Numbered from the stretch's first letter, positions 10,290 through 18,403 are shown. The stretch is 50,696 nucleotides of DNA from Rothia nasimurium (GCF_004569295.1 NZ_SPQC01000020.1:1-50696), one strand, 5' to 3'. The notes: generated by a model not told the origin, from the letters alone. Made by a program: numbers and translations.

Positions 10290-11005
10290 TGCCGGTCGAT
10301 AGTCTGAAAAGTCTTGGGGCTCGCAGCGATTCTGTGGGTTTAGAAGAGCTGGAGCTATGGCCCGATGCCATCTGGCGTCTTGCCGCCCTGCTGCGCGCGG
10401 GGTGCTCCCCGGCGCAGGCCTGCACCCACGTGGCGGCCTATCTGGTAGGGCTAGAACAGGAGGAGCGTACCGAACAGAAATCCGGCCTGCTCCCAATTGT
10501 GGGAAAGCTGCGGCTGTCCGCGCGTCAGCAGCAGGGCCTCGAAGGTGCCCGGGCCCAGATGGCCCAGCTTTTTGAGACCGCAAGCGCTCAAGCTCAGAAG
10601 GGCCTGCCCCTAGCCGGTGTGTATCTGAAGGCTGCCGGGCAGGCTGAGCTGCGCGAGAGCGTGAGACAGGGAGCCGCCAGGGTGGCAGCCTGCTGGCAGG
10701 TGGGGGAGCGGACGGGCGCCTCACTAGCCCAGGTGTTTGAGCGCCTAGCCCGCTACCTGGAGACGGAAATTGATTTGCGCCAGCAGCGGGAGACGGCTTT
10801 GAGCGGGCCGCGGGCTACCGGGCGAATCCTTTCCTGGCTGCCTTTTGTGGGGTTGGGGCTGGGGATCCTGATGGGTACGGATCCCTTAGGGGTTCTTCTA
10901 GGCTCAGTTCCCGGAGCTCTTGCCGGGTGCCTGGGGCTGGCGCTGGCCTGGTGCGGCAACCGCTGGACGGCCCGCCTGATTCGCCGTGCGGAAGAGGGGC
11001 AGTGA
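10289..11005 (+). CDS. TadB-like inner-membrane pilus assembly protein (T2SS F family)
   Basis: A 238-residue protein with a cytosolic N-terminal helical region (RLAALLRAGCSPAQA, then LARYLETEIDLRQQRETALSGPRATG), typical of the T2SSF fold. Two hydrophobic helices follow at about 173-190 (ILSWLPFVGLGLGI) and 196-218. It is expected to form the membrane platform with the next gene and be driven by the ATPase. It is translationally coupled on both sides. It is shorter than proteobacterial TadB, as usual in this actinobacterial locus. Confidence 0.82.
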   Translation: MPVDSLKSLGARSDSVGLEELELWPDAIWRLAALLRAGCSPAQACTHVAAYLVGLEQEERTEQKSGLLPIVGKLRLSARQQQGLEGARAQMAQLFETASAQAQKGLPLAGVYLKAAGQAELRESVRQGAARVAACWQVGERTGASLAQVFERLARYLETEIDLRQQRETALSGPRATGRILSWLPFVGLGLGILMGTDPLGVLLGSVPGALAGCLGLALAWCGNRWTARLIRRAEEGQ

Positions 11006-11478
11006 TGCTGGCTTTACCGAGAGCGGAGAAGCAGCCCCGGGCGTCCGCTCCTGAACTAGATGCTGCCCTCTACCTGGATATGGCGGCGACCATGCTCGCG
11101 GCAGGGCTTTCGATCCCTGCGGTGTTGCACCAGCTGGGCCAGCTTGAAGAAGGCAGATACGAGGCGGAACTGACCGCTGTGGTGGAGCGCCTCTATCAGG
11201 GGAAGAGCTGGGCGGACGCCTGGGAGCAGCCGGTTGCCCCAGGGCTCCTTGGCCTATATGAGGCACTGGGGCTGACGCTGAGCACGGGTGCACCGAGCGC
11301 CCAGTTGGTGAGGGTACTGGCCCAGCGGCAGCGCCGCCACCGGCAACGGGCCTACGAGAAGTCAGCTACCCGGCTGAGCGTCAAACTGGTGGTGCCGCTG
11401 GGAGCTTGCTCGCTACCGTCCTTTATCTGCCTGGGAGTGGTGCCCGTTCTCATCGCCCTGTTTCCGGCGCTTTTTTAG
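11005..11478 (+). CDS. TadC-like inner-membrane pilus assembly protein (T2SS F family)
   Basis: The ATG at 11005 overlaps the preceding stop by one base and gives 157 residues. The T2SSF-like segment DAALYLDMAATMLAAGLSI is near the N-terminus and one or two hydrophobic helices lie at about 131-157 (LGACSLPSFICLGVVPVLIAL). It is a short partner of the TadB-like protein. Proteobacterial TadC is about twice this length, so only the core remains. This is the last gene before a 332-base gap that precedes the pilin. Confidence 0.78.
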   Translation: MLALPRAEKQPRASAPELDAALYLDMAATMLAAGLSIPAVLHQLGQLEEGRYEAELTAVVERLYQGKSWADAWEQPVAPGLLGLYEALGLTLSTGAPSAQLVRVLAQRQRRHRQRAYEKSATRLSVKLVVPLGACSLPSFICLGVVPVLIALFPALF

Positions 11479-11810
11479 AAGCGGGCAGGCGGTACGGACA
11501 GGTTGTCCACAGGCGCCCGGTGGAGGGCTCCGAGGCGTCATAAAGGTGTCACGGCTGCACCGCTGAAGCGGAGGCCGGGAGCCTTGCTACCTAAAAAGAC
11601 AGGAGAGCAGACCCGCTGCCTTTATCCACAGGTAACACTTCTCTTTACGCCATCTCAGGCGACTGGAAAGCTACAGGTACCTCGGGTGAAGGCCCCGGCG
11701 TCTTTCTCACTACCTCAACCCGCCCCTTACCCCGTCTTCACCCGAGCTCACCCGAAAGAACACAGCGCTTCGGCAAGGCTGCCGAGGAGCGCCACATCAA
11801 GGAGGAAACC
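11479..11810 (+). promoter_or_regulatory. Leader/promoter region of the pilin gene with two DnaA-box-like sites
   Basis: This 332-base gap separates the machinery genes from the pilin. TTGTCCACA at 11503-11511 (the form favoured in Streptomyces) and TTATCCACA at 11622-11630 (the classical form) both match DnaA boxes, in the same orientation. No conserved small ORF was recognised; the ORF that runs through here and into the pilin in another frame has no protein-like features. A separate pilin promoter is expected but no convincing -35/-10 pair could be fixed. Confidence 0.4.
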
Positions 11811-12110
11811 GTGTCGAACACTCACCCCACATCACCTGTCGTTGGCAGCAAGCTCTCCCGCCAGGGAGAGAACCTGCTTGCACCTGAGAAGCACTTCCAG
11901 CAGCGGGCAAGTGCCCCGGACCTTGCAGAAGGCCAGGTCTTTCAGGCCGGTCTCGACGACCCCGAAGCGGGCGCTACGACCGCCGAGTACGGAATCGTCA
12001 TGTTAGCGGCCGTAGGCTTTGCAGGTCTGCTCGTGGTCATCCTCAAATCTGAAGAAGTCCGCCAGATGCTGCTGGGGCTGGTGCAAACAGCCCTCTCAAC
12101 CGGAGCATAG
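11811..12110 (+). CDS. Flp-type pilin-like protein (DUF4244 family)
   Basis: GTG 11811 is preceded by AAGGAGGAAACC, the strongest Shine-Dalgarno in the locus, consistent with high pilin output. The 99-residue protein has a long hydrophilic leader (about 54 residues) and then the class III prepilin motif. Cleavage is predicted after Gly54, with Glu59 at +5 followed by Tyr60 (G-ATTAEY) and a hydrophobic helix GIVMLAAVGFAGLLVVIL. The mature peptide would be about 45 residues, like Flp pilins. It is followed by a 17-base-pair hairpin before the pseudopilin genes. No prepilin peptidase gene is in the window. Confidence 0.85.
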   Translation: MSNTHPTSPVVGSKLSRQGENLLAPEKHFQQRASAPDLAEGQVFQAGLDDPEAGATTAEYGIVMLAAVGFAGLLVVILKSEEVRQMLLGLVQTALSTGA

Positions 12111-12119
12111 ACCGCCTTC

Positions 12120-12159
12120 TGTCTCTGTACCCGGGCTGAACTGCCCGGGTACAGAGACA
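12120..12159 (+). terminator. Strong hairpin between pilin and pseudopilin genes
   Basis: The 16-base perfect arms (12120-12135 and 12144-12159) extend by one more G-C type pair to leave a six-base loop TGAACT. There is no U-tract. It may be a partial terminator or an mRNA-protecting structure that lets pilin message exceed that of the downstream minor proteins. Confidence 0.6.
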
Positions 12160-12223
12160 GGAAAATCCATAATCGATACCTGAAAGCCCTGGAACCCTCA
12201 GCACTATATAAGGTGGTGATACC

Positions 12224-12604
12224 GTGCAGACCCTAGCTGCAACAGAAGATGAGAGAGGGTCAAGCACCGCCGAGTTTGCGGTCATACTCCCGGCTCTTGT
12301 ATTCGTTCTGGCCCTGGTGCTGGGAGCTGCCGCAACCGGCATCGTGCAGCTCAAACTGGAAGAGGGCGCTCGCCTGGGAGCCCGGGCAGCAGCCCGCGGG
12401 GAAACAGCCGAGACCGTAACCCGCATCGTGCAGGAGATAGACCCCGCAGCTACCGTCACCCTGGCTCAGAACGACGACATGACGGTCGTAACGGTGAGCA
12501 GGCAGGCTCCGGGAGTTATGGGAAAGGTCAGCGGCTGGACGCTTACCGCCGATGCCCGGGCCCTCACGGAGCAAGGCCCTGCGTCAGAAGGTGGCAGCCC
12601 ATGA
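12224..12604 (+). CDS. TadE-like pseudopilin
   Basis: GTG 12224 has AAGGTGGTG nine bases upstream and gives 126 residues. A short charged leader ends in Arg-Gly12; SSTAEFAVILPALVFVLALVL follows, i.e. the class III prepilin pattern with Glu17 at +5 and a hydrophobic N-terminal helix. The remainder is a small extracytoplasmic domain with repeated Val-Thr strands. It is expected to be a minor pilin or pilus-initiation component. The last bases overlap the next gene as ATGA. Confidence 0.82.
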   Translation: MQTLAATEDERGSSTAEFAVILPALVFVLALVLGAAATGIVQLKLEEGARLGARAAARGETAETVTRIVQEIDPAATVTLAQNDDMTVVTVSRQAPGVMGKVSGWTLTADARALTEQGPASEGGSP

Positions 12605-13008
12605 TGGCGTTTACCGGGGCTAAACGGCCCACTGACACTGAGCAGTCCACCGACTCTGAGCGGGGGAGCAGCACCGTTGCCACGGTGGGCCTGGTCTGCG
12701 CTCTTCTTATTCTCGGGGCTACCTGCGCCGGACTCATTGGGGTCATTACCGCGCAGCACCGAGCAGCGGCAGCAGCGGATCTAGCCGCCCTTGCCGCAGC
12801 GGACGCAGCCCGTGGCCTTGCTCCCGGGGAGCCCTGCGCGGTAGCCGAGCGTGTTGTCCAATCCAACGGGGCTCAGCTGGGTGGCTGCAGCCAGCCCTCC
12901 GGGTTGGGTGGGACGGTGGACGTCCGCACCCTCGTTGATATCACTGGCCCCTTTGCCTTCCTCGGCCCTGCTGAGGGTCTATCCCGGGCTGGGCCACCTG
13001 CTTCCTGA
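12601..13008 (+). CDS. TadE-like secretion-neighbourhood protein (Rv3654c-like)
   Basis: A 135-residue protein starting in an ATGA overlap with the TadE-like gene. A polar leader of about 22 residues ends in RG, then SSTVATVGLVCALLILGATC forms one membrane helix. A small alanine-rich extracytoplasmic part with two cysteines (PCAV... GGCS) may form a disulfide. The usual Glu at +5 of the prepilin motif is replaced by Ala27. The family always sits in the helicase/Tad neighbourhood; its role is unknown. It converges on the helicase with a 33-base gap. Confidence 0.75.
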   Translation: MMAFTGAKRPTDTEQSTDSERGSSTVATVGLVCALLILGATCAGLIGVITAQHRAAAAADLAALAAADAARGLAPGEPCAVAERVVQSNGAQLGGCSQPSGLGGTVDVRTLVDITGPFAFLGPAEGLSRAGPPAS

Positions 13009-13041
13009 TAACCGAGGCCAGCCCCGCTCGCTATATCAAGG

Positions 13042-15696
13042 CTAGAAGGGGTCGTCGGTAACGTCGAAGCCGGTCAAAGACTCAGCTACACTCACCGGGG
13101 TAGGTTTCCCCTCCGCCCGGTGCCCCACCGCGTAACTCTCGGCTCCTGTTTCCCCAGCTACCTGGCTTTTAACCACCGGGCCTAAGGGCTTGAGTAGTCT
13201 TCTGCGCTCTTCATCAGTGAGTTCATCGGCTTCAACGAGCAGGGCAGCTAAAAGCCGGGCTGCACCCGCCTTATGCAGGGGCTCGTTCCGGTTACCGCAC
13301 TTGGGGGACTGTACACACGAAGGGCAGCCCAGCTCGCACTCGCAGGCCAAAATCGTATCGAGAGTGGCCCGCAACCAGTGGCCCACCTGCTCAAAGCCCC
13401 GCTCGGCAAAGCCAGCCCCACCAGGGTGGCCGTCGTAGACGAAAATCGTGGGCTGTTCGGTATCGATATGAAAGGCGGTCGATAAACCACCGATATCCCA
13501 CCGGTCGCAGGTAGCTACCAGGGGGAGCAAGCCAATAGCAGCGTGCTCAGCTGCATGCAGAGCCCCGGGGATATCCCTCTCATGAATACCTGCAGCGTGC
13601 AACAGGGTAGCTGGCATAGCCCACCAGATAGCCCTGGTCTGAAGCTCCTGCGGGGCAAGGTCAAGCGGCTCATCACCCAGAACCTGCTGGCCCACCAGGG
13701 ACTTCCGCTGGTAGCCCACCACCTGGGACCGGACCCGCACCCTGCCGTAGTTCAACGATACCTGCCCCTGCTGCCGCGTTTCCTCAGCACCCAGCACGGT
13801 AACTTCGGTGATATCACGAGACTGGGTGTAATAATCGGGGCTCACCGCAGAGACCGCAATAACCTTGTTGTCCTCATCAAGATCTTCCACCACATAGGTC
13901 TTGCCCCGGTGAGTGTAAATAGCGCCGGGGTGCCCCTGGGAGTGGGCGTGGCCGTCGTCCATACTGCCAATCACAGCACCCGTTTCGCAGTCAATAATCT
14001 GCAGGGGAGAACCACCCCCACGCAGGTTCACAAAATCACTGGCAGACTCGGGATGGGGCCAGAACCAGCCGGTGGCCCGCTGCCGCAGGTAGCCCTGCTC
14101 CACCAGACGGCCCAACAGCGCCTCGGTGGTGCGCCCAAAGACCATGAGCTCCTCCCGGCGCAGGGGAATCTCAGCTGCCGCAGCACACAGATGCGGACTA
14201 AGCACATAGGGGTTCTCAGGGTCGAAAATGGTTTTTTCAACCGGCCGGTCAAAGATATCTTCGGGGTGGTGCACCAGGTAGGTATCGAGGGGGTCTTCGC
14301 TAGCAATCAGGACGGCAAAAGCGTCCTGCCCTGCCCTGCCCGCTCGCCCTATCTGCTGGTAGAAGGACGCCCGCGTCCCCGGCCATCCGCCCACCAATAC
14401 GGCATCCAGCCCCGCAATATCAATACCCAGCTCCAGGGCGTTGGTCGAGGCTACGCCCAGAATCTCCCCCCGGCGTAGGCTAGCCTCAAGAGCCCGCCGC
14501 TCCTCGGGCAGGTAGCCTGCCCGGTAGGCTGCGATACGGGCAGAAAGGCCGGGCTCAACCTCATCGAGATAGCGGCCAGCGGTCTGAGCGATAGCTTCAG
14601 CCCCGCGACGGGACTTAATAAAGGAAATCGTGCGGGTACGGTTTACCACCAGGTCAGTGAGCATCTCAGCGCTCTGGGTAATAACCGACTTACGCACCGG
14701 CGCCCCGTTCTCACCCGCACCATTGCCCTGGGCACCGGGCCGAACGCTCACACCGTTGGCGTGGGCAGAGAGCTTATCCTTGACCGCAGCCGCATCGGTA
14801 AACTCCGGCTCCCACAAGAGCACATGGGTAGCACCGCGCGGAGCGGTACTCTCAGTTACCGCAGTAACCGCGGTGGGCCGCGACCCAATCAGCCGGGCAA
14901 AAGACTCAGCAGGCTCCGCACTGGTAGCAGATGCCCCAATAAACACCGGGGTGGCACCGTAGTAGCGGCACACCCGCCGCAATCGCCTCATCAGCAGAGA
15001 AACATGGGCCCCAAAGACGCCCCGGTAGCCGTGGGCCTCATCCACAATCACATACTTGAGCTTGCGCAAAAAACCAGACCAGCGGGCATGATTGGGCAAG
15101 ATAGCGTGGTGCAGCATATCCGGGTTAGCCAGAATAAAGTTGGCGCGCTCGCGAATAAAGCGGCGGTCGGCCTGCGGGGTGTCACCGTCGTAGCTCTCGG
15201 CCACGAGCCCGGGAAGTCCTAAGTTGCGCAGGGAGGCCAGCTGGTCTGCTGCTAGGGCCTTGGTGGGGGAGAGATAGAGGGCCGTTGCCCGCCCTGAATC
15301 AAAGCCGCTAGCCTGGGCTTCGAATTCACCCCGGTAGATAGCGTCGAGGGCGGGTAGCTGGTAGGCCAGGGACTTACCCGAGGCGGTTCCCGTTGCCAGA
15401 ATAACGTGCCGGTTGCCGGGGGAGTCGTGCGCAGCCGTCGCCGCCTGCACCTGGTGCAGGTAGGGCTCGGCAACCCCTAGGTTCTGGTAGGCCTCGACCA
15501 CCCGCGGGTGGGCCCAGGATGGCCAGGGGGCAGTTTCTGCGCGCCGGACAGGTAGGGTGCGCACATGGGTGACCTGCTCAGGTAAGGAAGCCAGCCCCAG
15601 CTGGTCAAGCACCACAGCCAGCTCACCGGGCTGAGGAGCGTGAGTGGACTGGGCTCCGGCTGGGTGTGAGCGCGGGGGAAGGGCATCGGTAGGCAC
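13042..15696 (-). CDS. DEAD/DEAH-box helicase with C-terminal DUF1998-type Cys cluster (MrfA/YprA-like)
   Basis: This 884-residue superfamily 2 helicase has the Q-like region near 60-85, Walker A ATGTASGKS (101-109), DEAH at 219-222 (IVDEAHGY), motif III GASATSA and motif VI QQIGRAGRAGQ. The C-terminal domain carries four closely spaced cysteines plus one more (C785-x-C787-x3-C791-x2-C794-x5-C800). This matches the DUF1998 metal-binding module of Bacillus MrfA, which repairs mitomycin-type DNA damage, and M. tuberculosis Rv3649. Its presence beside Tad genes is conserved, but a functional tie to pili is not established. Single-stranded 3'-5' translocation is inferred from the family. Confidence 0.9.
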   Translation of the reverse strand: MPTDALPPRSHPAGAQSTHAPQPGELAVVLDQLGLASLPEQVTHVRTLPVRRAETAPWPSWAHPRVVEAYQNLGVAEPYLHQVQAATAAHDSPGNRHVILATGTASGKSLAYQLPALDAIYRGEFEAQASGFDSGRATALYLSPTKALAADQLASLRNLGLPGLVAESYDGDTPQADRRFIRERANFILANPDMLHHAILPNHARWSGFLRKLKYVIVDEAHGYRGVFGAHVSLLMRRLRRVCRYYGATPVFIGASATSAEPAESFARLIGSRPTAVTAVTESTAPRGATHVLLWEPEFTDAAAVKDKLSAHANGVSVRPGAQGNGAGENGAPVRKSVITQSAEMLTDLVVNRTRTISFIKSRRGAEAIAQTAGRYLDEVEPGLSARIAAYRAGYLPEERRALEASLRRGEILGVASTNALELGIDIAGLDAVLVGGWPGTRASFYQQIGRAGRAGQDAFAVLIASEDPLDTYLVHHPEDIFDRPVEKTIFDPENPYVLSPHLCAAAAEIPLRREELMVFGRTTEALLGRLVEQGYLRQRATGWFWPHPESASDFVNLRGGGSPLQIIDCETGAVIGSMDDGHAHSQGHPGAIYTHRGKTYVVEDLDEDNKVIAVSAVSPDYYTQSRDITEVTVLGAEETRQQGQVSLNYGRVRVRSQVVGYQRKSLVGQQVLGDEPLDLAPQELQTRAIWWAMPATLLHAAGIHERDIPGALHAAEHAAIGLLPLVATCDRWDIGGLSTAFHIDTEQPTIFVYDGHPGGAGFAERGFEQVGHWLRATLDTILACECELGCPSCVQSPKCGNRNEPLHKAGAARLLAALLVEADELTDEERRRLLKPLGPVVKSQVAGETGAESYAVGHRAEGKPTPVSVAESLTGFDVTDDPF

Positions 15697-15746
15697 CCGT
15701 CTATTATGGCACCGCGAGGGCGGGAGTAAATATTTGCTCTTTCTGC

Positions 15747-15788
15747 CCCATTATCTGTGACCTGCACTATAAGGGGTGGGATAATGGG
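15747..15788 (+). promoter_or_regulatory. Inverted repeat covering the start codon of the next gene
   Basis: CCCATTATC (15747-15755) is perfectly complementary to GATAATGGG (15780-15788), which contains the ATG at 15784. The Shine-Dalgarno AAGGGG (15771-15776) lies in the 24-base loop. It could be a DNA operator or a weak translation-masking hairpin. Confidence 0.35.
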
Positions 15789-16233
15789 CTCTATGAGTAT
15801 TCCAATGAACATTCAGGGTAAGAAGGCCACCGAGCAGGAGCCTGTGGTCACGGTTCTCACCGAAGAGCAGATTTGGGAGCTGCTTGAAGGCACCCGGTTT
15901 GCCCGTCTGGGTACGGTAGGTGAGGACGGCTACGTGCACATCACCCCGCTCAACATTGTGACCGACGGGGTTCGCATTTTCTTCCGAACCGCTTCCGGTA
16001 GCAAGCTCACCCAGCTTTTGATGAACGAGAAAGTAACCGTGCAGTTCGACCGGGCCGAGGGCAGTCACGCCTACTCGGTCAATGTCTTTGCCACCGCCCG
16101 TCTGCTGACCGAAACCCGCGAAATTGACTACGTTGGCAAGCTCAACCTTGAGCCTTGGCTCGATACCGAGAAGCTGGAGTTTGTGGAGCTGACCCCGCAG
16201 AAAATGACCGGGCGCCGCTTCCGCCTGGGCTAG
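15784..16233 (+). CDS. Pyridoxamine 5'-phosphate oxidase-family FMN/F420-binding protein
   Basis: A 149-residue split-barrel flavin-binding protein (PPOX family). The motif LLEGTRFARLGTVGEDGYVH is followed by PLNIVTDGVRIFFRTASGSKL, the usual cofactor-phosphate contact strand with R-T-A-x-G-x-K. ATG 15784 has AAGGGG at seven bases; ATG 15793 is an alternative. A diverged paralogue of the same length class lies at 20057. Substrate unknown; relatives act on FMN, F420 or haem-type ligands or bind nitroimidazoles. Confidence 0.8.
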   Translation: MGSMSIPMNIQGKKATEQEPVVTVLTEEQIWELLEGTRFARLGTVGEDGYVHITPLNIVTDGVRIFFRTASGSKLTQLLMNEKVTVQFDRAEGSHAYSVNVFATARLLTETREIDYVGKLNLEPWLDTEKLEFVELTPQKMTGRRFRLG

Positions 16234-16282
16234 GAGCGTTGATTGCCGCCCGGCCGAGAGGCATAAGGTCTAAAATAGGGGT

Positions 16283-17167
16283 GTGTCTCAAGAAAAAATT
16301 ATCCTCTACTACTGCTTCGCCCCTGTGACCGACTCCAAGGCCGTGATGCTGTGGCAGCGTGCCCTCTGCGAGAAGCTGGGCCTGACCGGCCGCATCCTGA
16401 TCTCTAAGCATGGCATCAACGGTACCCTGGGCGGCGACATCAACGCCCTGAAACAGTACGGTAAGACTACCCGCCAGTACCCGGGCTTCGAAAAGCTCGA
16501 ACTCAAGTGGTCTGACGGTAGCGCTAGCGACTTCCCCCGCCTCTCGGTGAAGGCCCGCAACGAGATCGTCGCCTTCGGTACCCCCGATGAACTCATCGTC
16601 GATGAAAACGGTGTGGTGGGCGGCGGCGTACACCTGAAGCCTGAAGAAGTGAACAAGCTAGTTGAAGAACGCGGCGACGAGGTCGTCTTCTTCGACGGCC
16701 GCAATGCCTTCGAAGCAAAAATCGGCAAGTTCAAGAACGCCATTGTGCCCGATGTGCGCACCACCCACGATTTCATTCAAGAGATCGAATCGGGCAAGTA
16801 CGATGACCTCAAAGACAAGCCCGTCATTACCTACTGCACCGGCGGTATCCGCTGCGAAATTCTTTCGGCCCTGATGAAGAACCGCGGCTTCAAAGAGATT
16901 TACCAGATCGACGGCGGCATCGTGCGCTACGGCGAAAAGTACGGCGACTCTGGCCTCTGGGAGGGCTCACTCTACATCTTCGACAAGCGCCAGCACATGA
17001 ACTTCTCACCCGACACCGTCACGATCGGCGAGTGCGAACACTGCGGCGCTAAGGCTAACACCTTCGTCAACCTCGATGTGGACGGCGTGCGCGACCTAGT
17101 GCTCCTGTGCCCCGACTGCCAGGCCAAGGCAGAGGCTGAGCGCGAGGCTGCGGCAACGTCAGCATGA
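16283..17167 (+). CDS. trhO: tRNA uridine-34 hydroxylase, rhodanese-like
   Basis: Converts uridine at the tRNA wobble position to 5-hydroxyuridine (precursor of 5-methoxyuridine/cmo5U). The 294 residues show the N-terminal YceA domain ([25 protein letters not shown]) and a rhodanese domain with active-site Cys185 in [11 protein letters not shown]-terminal pair of CxxC-like motifs (ECEHCGAK and LCPDCQAK) suggests a metal knuckle. The GTG start follows TAAAAT by six bases with no Shine-Dalgarno, fitting a leaderless mRNA. It is joined by an ATGA overlap to the next gene. Confidence 0.92.
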   Translation: MSQEKIILYYCFAPVTDSKAVMLWQRALCEKLGLTGRILISKHGINGTLGGDINALKQYGKTTRQYPGFEKLELKWSDGSASDFPRLSVKARNEIVAFGTPDELIVDENGVVGGGVHLKPEEVNKLVEERGDEVVFFDGRNAFEAKIGKFKNAIVPDVRTTHDFIQEIESGKYDDLKDKPVITYCTGGIRCEILSALMKNRGFKEIYQIDGGIVRYGEKYGDSGLWEGSLYIFDKRQHMNFSPDTVTIGECEHCGAKANTFVNLDVDGVRDLVLLCPDCQAKAEAEREAAATSA

Positions 17168-17697
17168 GTGAGCAGAAAACCCCGGCCTACGAAACAGCTC
17201 TGATTGAGTACGGCACCTTTATAGTCGCCGGTGTTACCGACCCGGCGACCGAAGAGAGCGACTTCGGCTCCTGGTGGGAACGCCTCTACAGCACACTTGA
17301 GTCGGGCGGGGGTGACCTGGCCGCCCAGCGCCTGGCTGCGGTAGAAAAGCTGCAGAAGGTGGGCGTCGTAATGCCGGACGCCGACGATACCGGTTTTACC
17401 TACACGGCGGGTTTCATGGTGCCCGGCGGTATTAAGGACGTCGCGGCCCTGGGGCTGACCGGCGTGATGGTACCGGCCGCTATGTACGCTACCGTCCTGG
17501 TGCAGGGGGCCATTACCCCGGGCGTCCCCCCTGCCCATATCAAGGCAGGCTTCAACCACCTGGCCAGTACCTTTATCCCCTCGAAGGGGCTGGAGCCTAC
17601 CGGCGTCTGCCTAGAAGTGTACGGGCCCGGTGAAATAACCGACGAGAACTACCGTATGTATCTCTGGCAGGCTGTAACAAGCCCGCAGGCCGCCTAA
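17164..17697 (+). CDS. Putative effector-binding (GyrI-like) domain protein
   Basis: A 177-residue cytosolic protein co-translated with trhO through an ATGA overlap. The C-terminal part ends in [20 protein letters not shown], which resembles the final strand of AraC-type effector-binding/GyrI-like domains (E-x-Y-x-P-G ... Y-x-L/I-W). No DNA-binding motif is present, so it would be a stand-alone ligand-binding protein. The assignment rests on one motif and general length; the coupling with trhO is an observation, not an explanation. Confidence 0.55.
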   Translation: MSEQKTPAYETALIEYGTFIVAGVTDPATEESDFGSWWERLYSTLESGGGDLAAQRLAAVEKLQKVGVVMPDADDTGFTYTAGFMVPGGIKDVAALGLTGVMVPAAMYATVLVQGAITPGVPPAHIKAGFNHLASTFIPSKGLEPTGVCLEVYGPGEITDENYRMYLWQAVTSPQAA

Positions 17698-17706
17698 AGA
17701 GACAAA

Positions 17707-17742
17707 AAATACCTCCCGCAGTGCGATATGCGGGAGGTATTT
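17707..17742 (+). terminator. Terminator after the trhO operon
   Basis: Perfect 14-base arms AAATACCTCCCGCA (17707-17720) and its complement (17729-17742) flank an eight-base loop. A-rich bases precede the stem, and TTT followed by TCTCT follows it. It probably works in both directions. Confidence 0.8.
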
Positions 17743-17817
17743 CTCTCTAAAGTATGTGCGCTTGCGCGCCCCTGGATAACGGTTGAACTGGTGTGGTAAT
17801 ACCGAAGGGAAAAATCT

Positions 17818-18018
17818 TTAGGAGTTCTGCTCTACGACCAGTTCGGCCTCAAGCTTCTCGATAATCTCTGCGATGAAGGCGGGACCACCGTTAGCGGCCT
17901 TTTCCTTCCAGACAGCGATGGACTTTTCCAGTTCGGCAATTTTTTCTGCATTTGCTATAAGGTAAATATAACCTAGACCTCTAGAAAAAATCACCTTGAT
18001 TATTATCTCTTGGTTCAA
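17818..18018 (-). CDS. Small uncharacterised ORF, AT-rich 5' half
   Basis: A 66-codon reading from a TTG at 18018 (or 58 residues from an internal GTG at 17994). The first half is AT-rich and encodes an Ile/Tyr-rich stretch. The second half has normal base composition and encodes an amphipathic, probably coiled-coil segment (KIAELEKSIAVWKEKAANGG, IIEKLEAELV). The sharp change in composition and the weak start suggest either a remnant whose original 5' end was replaced or a short coiled-coil protein with an unrecognised start. A palindrome lies just upstream at 18030-18045. No family recognised. Confidence 0.35.
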   Translation of the reverse strand: MNQEIIIKVIFSRGLGYIYLIANAEKIAELEKSIAVWKEKAANGGPAFIAEIIEKLEAELVVEQNS

Positions 18019-18029
18019 GAACCTGTTAG

Positions 18030-18045
18030 CTAGGTGTCTACCTAG
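18030..18045. promoter_or_regulatory. Palindrome CTAGGT-gtct-ACCTAG
   Basis: A perfect inverted repeat with six-base arms and four-base spacer, just downstream of the DUF77 gene and 12 bases upstream of the small ORF start at 18018. It is too short for a terminator and suits a dimeric operator. CTAGGT also occurs in the padR upstream region. Confidence 0.35.
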
Positions 18046-18048
18046 AAG

Positions 18049-18366
18049 CTAGCCCTCAGCTCTGCGGGCGATGGCATCTTCGAGGCGGTCGAGTTTGCCT
18101 GTGAGTTCGCCTGAGTCGTGACCTGGGCGAATATCGGCTTTGAGCACGAGAGAGACCCGGTTGCCGTACTTTCCAACGGCTTCGGTGGCTGCTTTGATGA
18201 CGGCCATGCACTCGTCCCAGTCACCTTCGATGGTGGTAAACATGGCGTCGGTGCGGTGGGGCAGGCCCGAATCGCGGACAATCTGGACGGCTTCTGCAAC
18301 GGCGTCGTGCACGGACCCGGACGGGTCGCCGCCGCCGGTGGGGGCTACAGAGAATGCAAATAACAT
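18049..18366 (-). CDS. Thiamine-binding MTH1187/YkoF-like (DUF77) protein
   Basis: A 105-residue ferredoxin-like protein of the MTH1187 family: N-terminal FAFSVAPTG, the segment VAEAVQIVRDSGLPHRTDAM, then TTIEGDWDECMAVIKAAT and RVSLVLKADIRPG. Members bind thiamine-type ligands and often partner thiamine transporters; none is seen here. The ATG at 18366 faces away from the divergent methyltransferase gene, leaving only 37 bases for both promoters, so the two are likely regulated from overlapping signals. Confidence 0.8.
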   Translation of the reverse strand: MLFAFSVAPTGGGDPSGSVHDAVAEAVQIVRDSGLPHRTDAMFTTIEGDWDECMAVIKAATEAVGKYGNRVSLVLKADIRPGHDSGELTGKLDRLEDAIARRAEG

Positions 18367-18403
18367 GTCTCTACCGTACCGCTCATACGGTTAAATAGAG
18401 AGC

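Noticed and set aside
11503-12006. 167-codon ORF across the pilin leader
   Set aside because: It overlaps the pilin in another frame, is rich in Pro/Arg/Ser without any motif and has no ribosome binding site.
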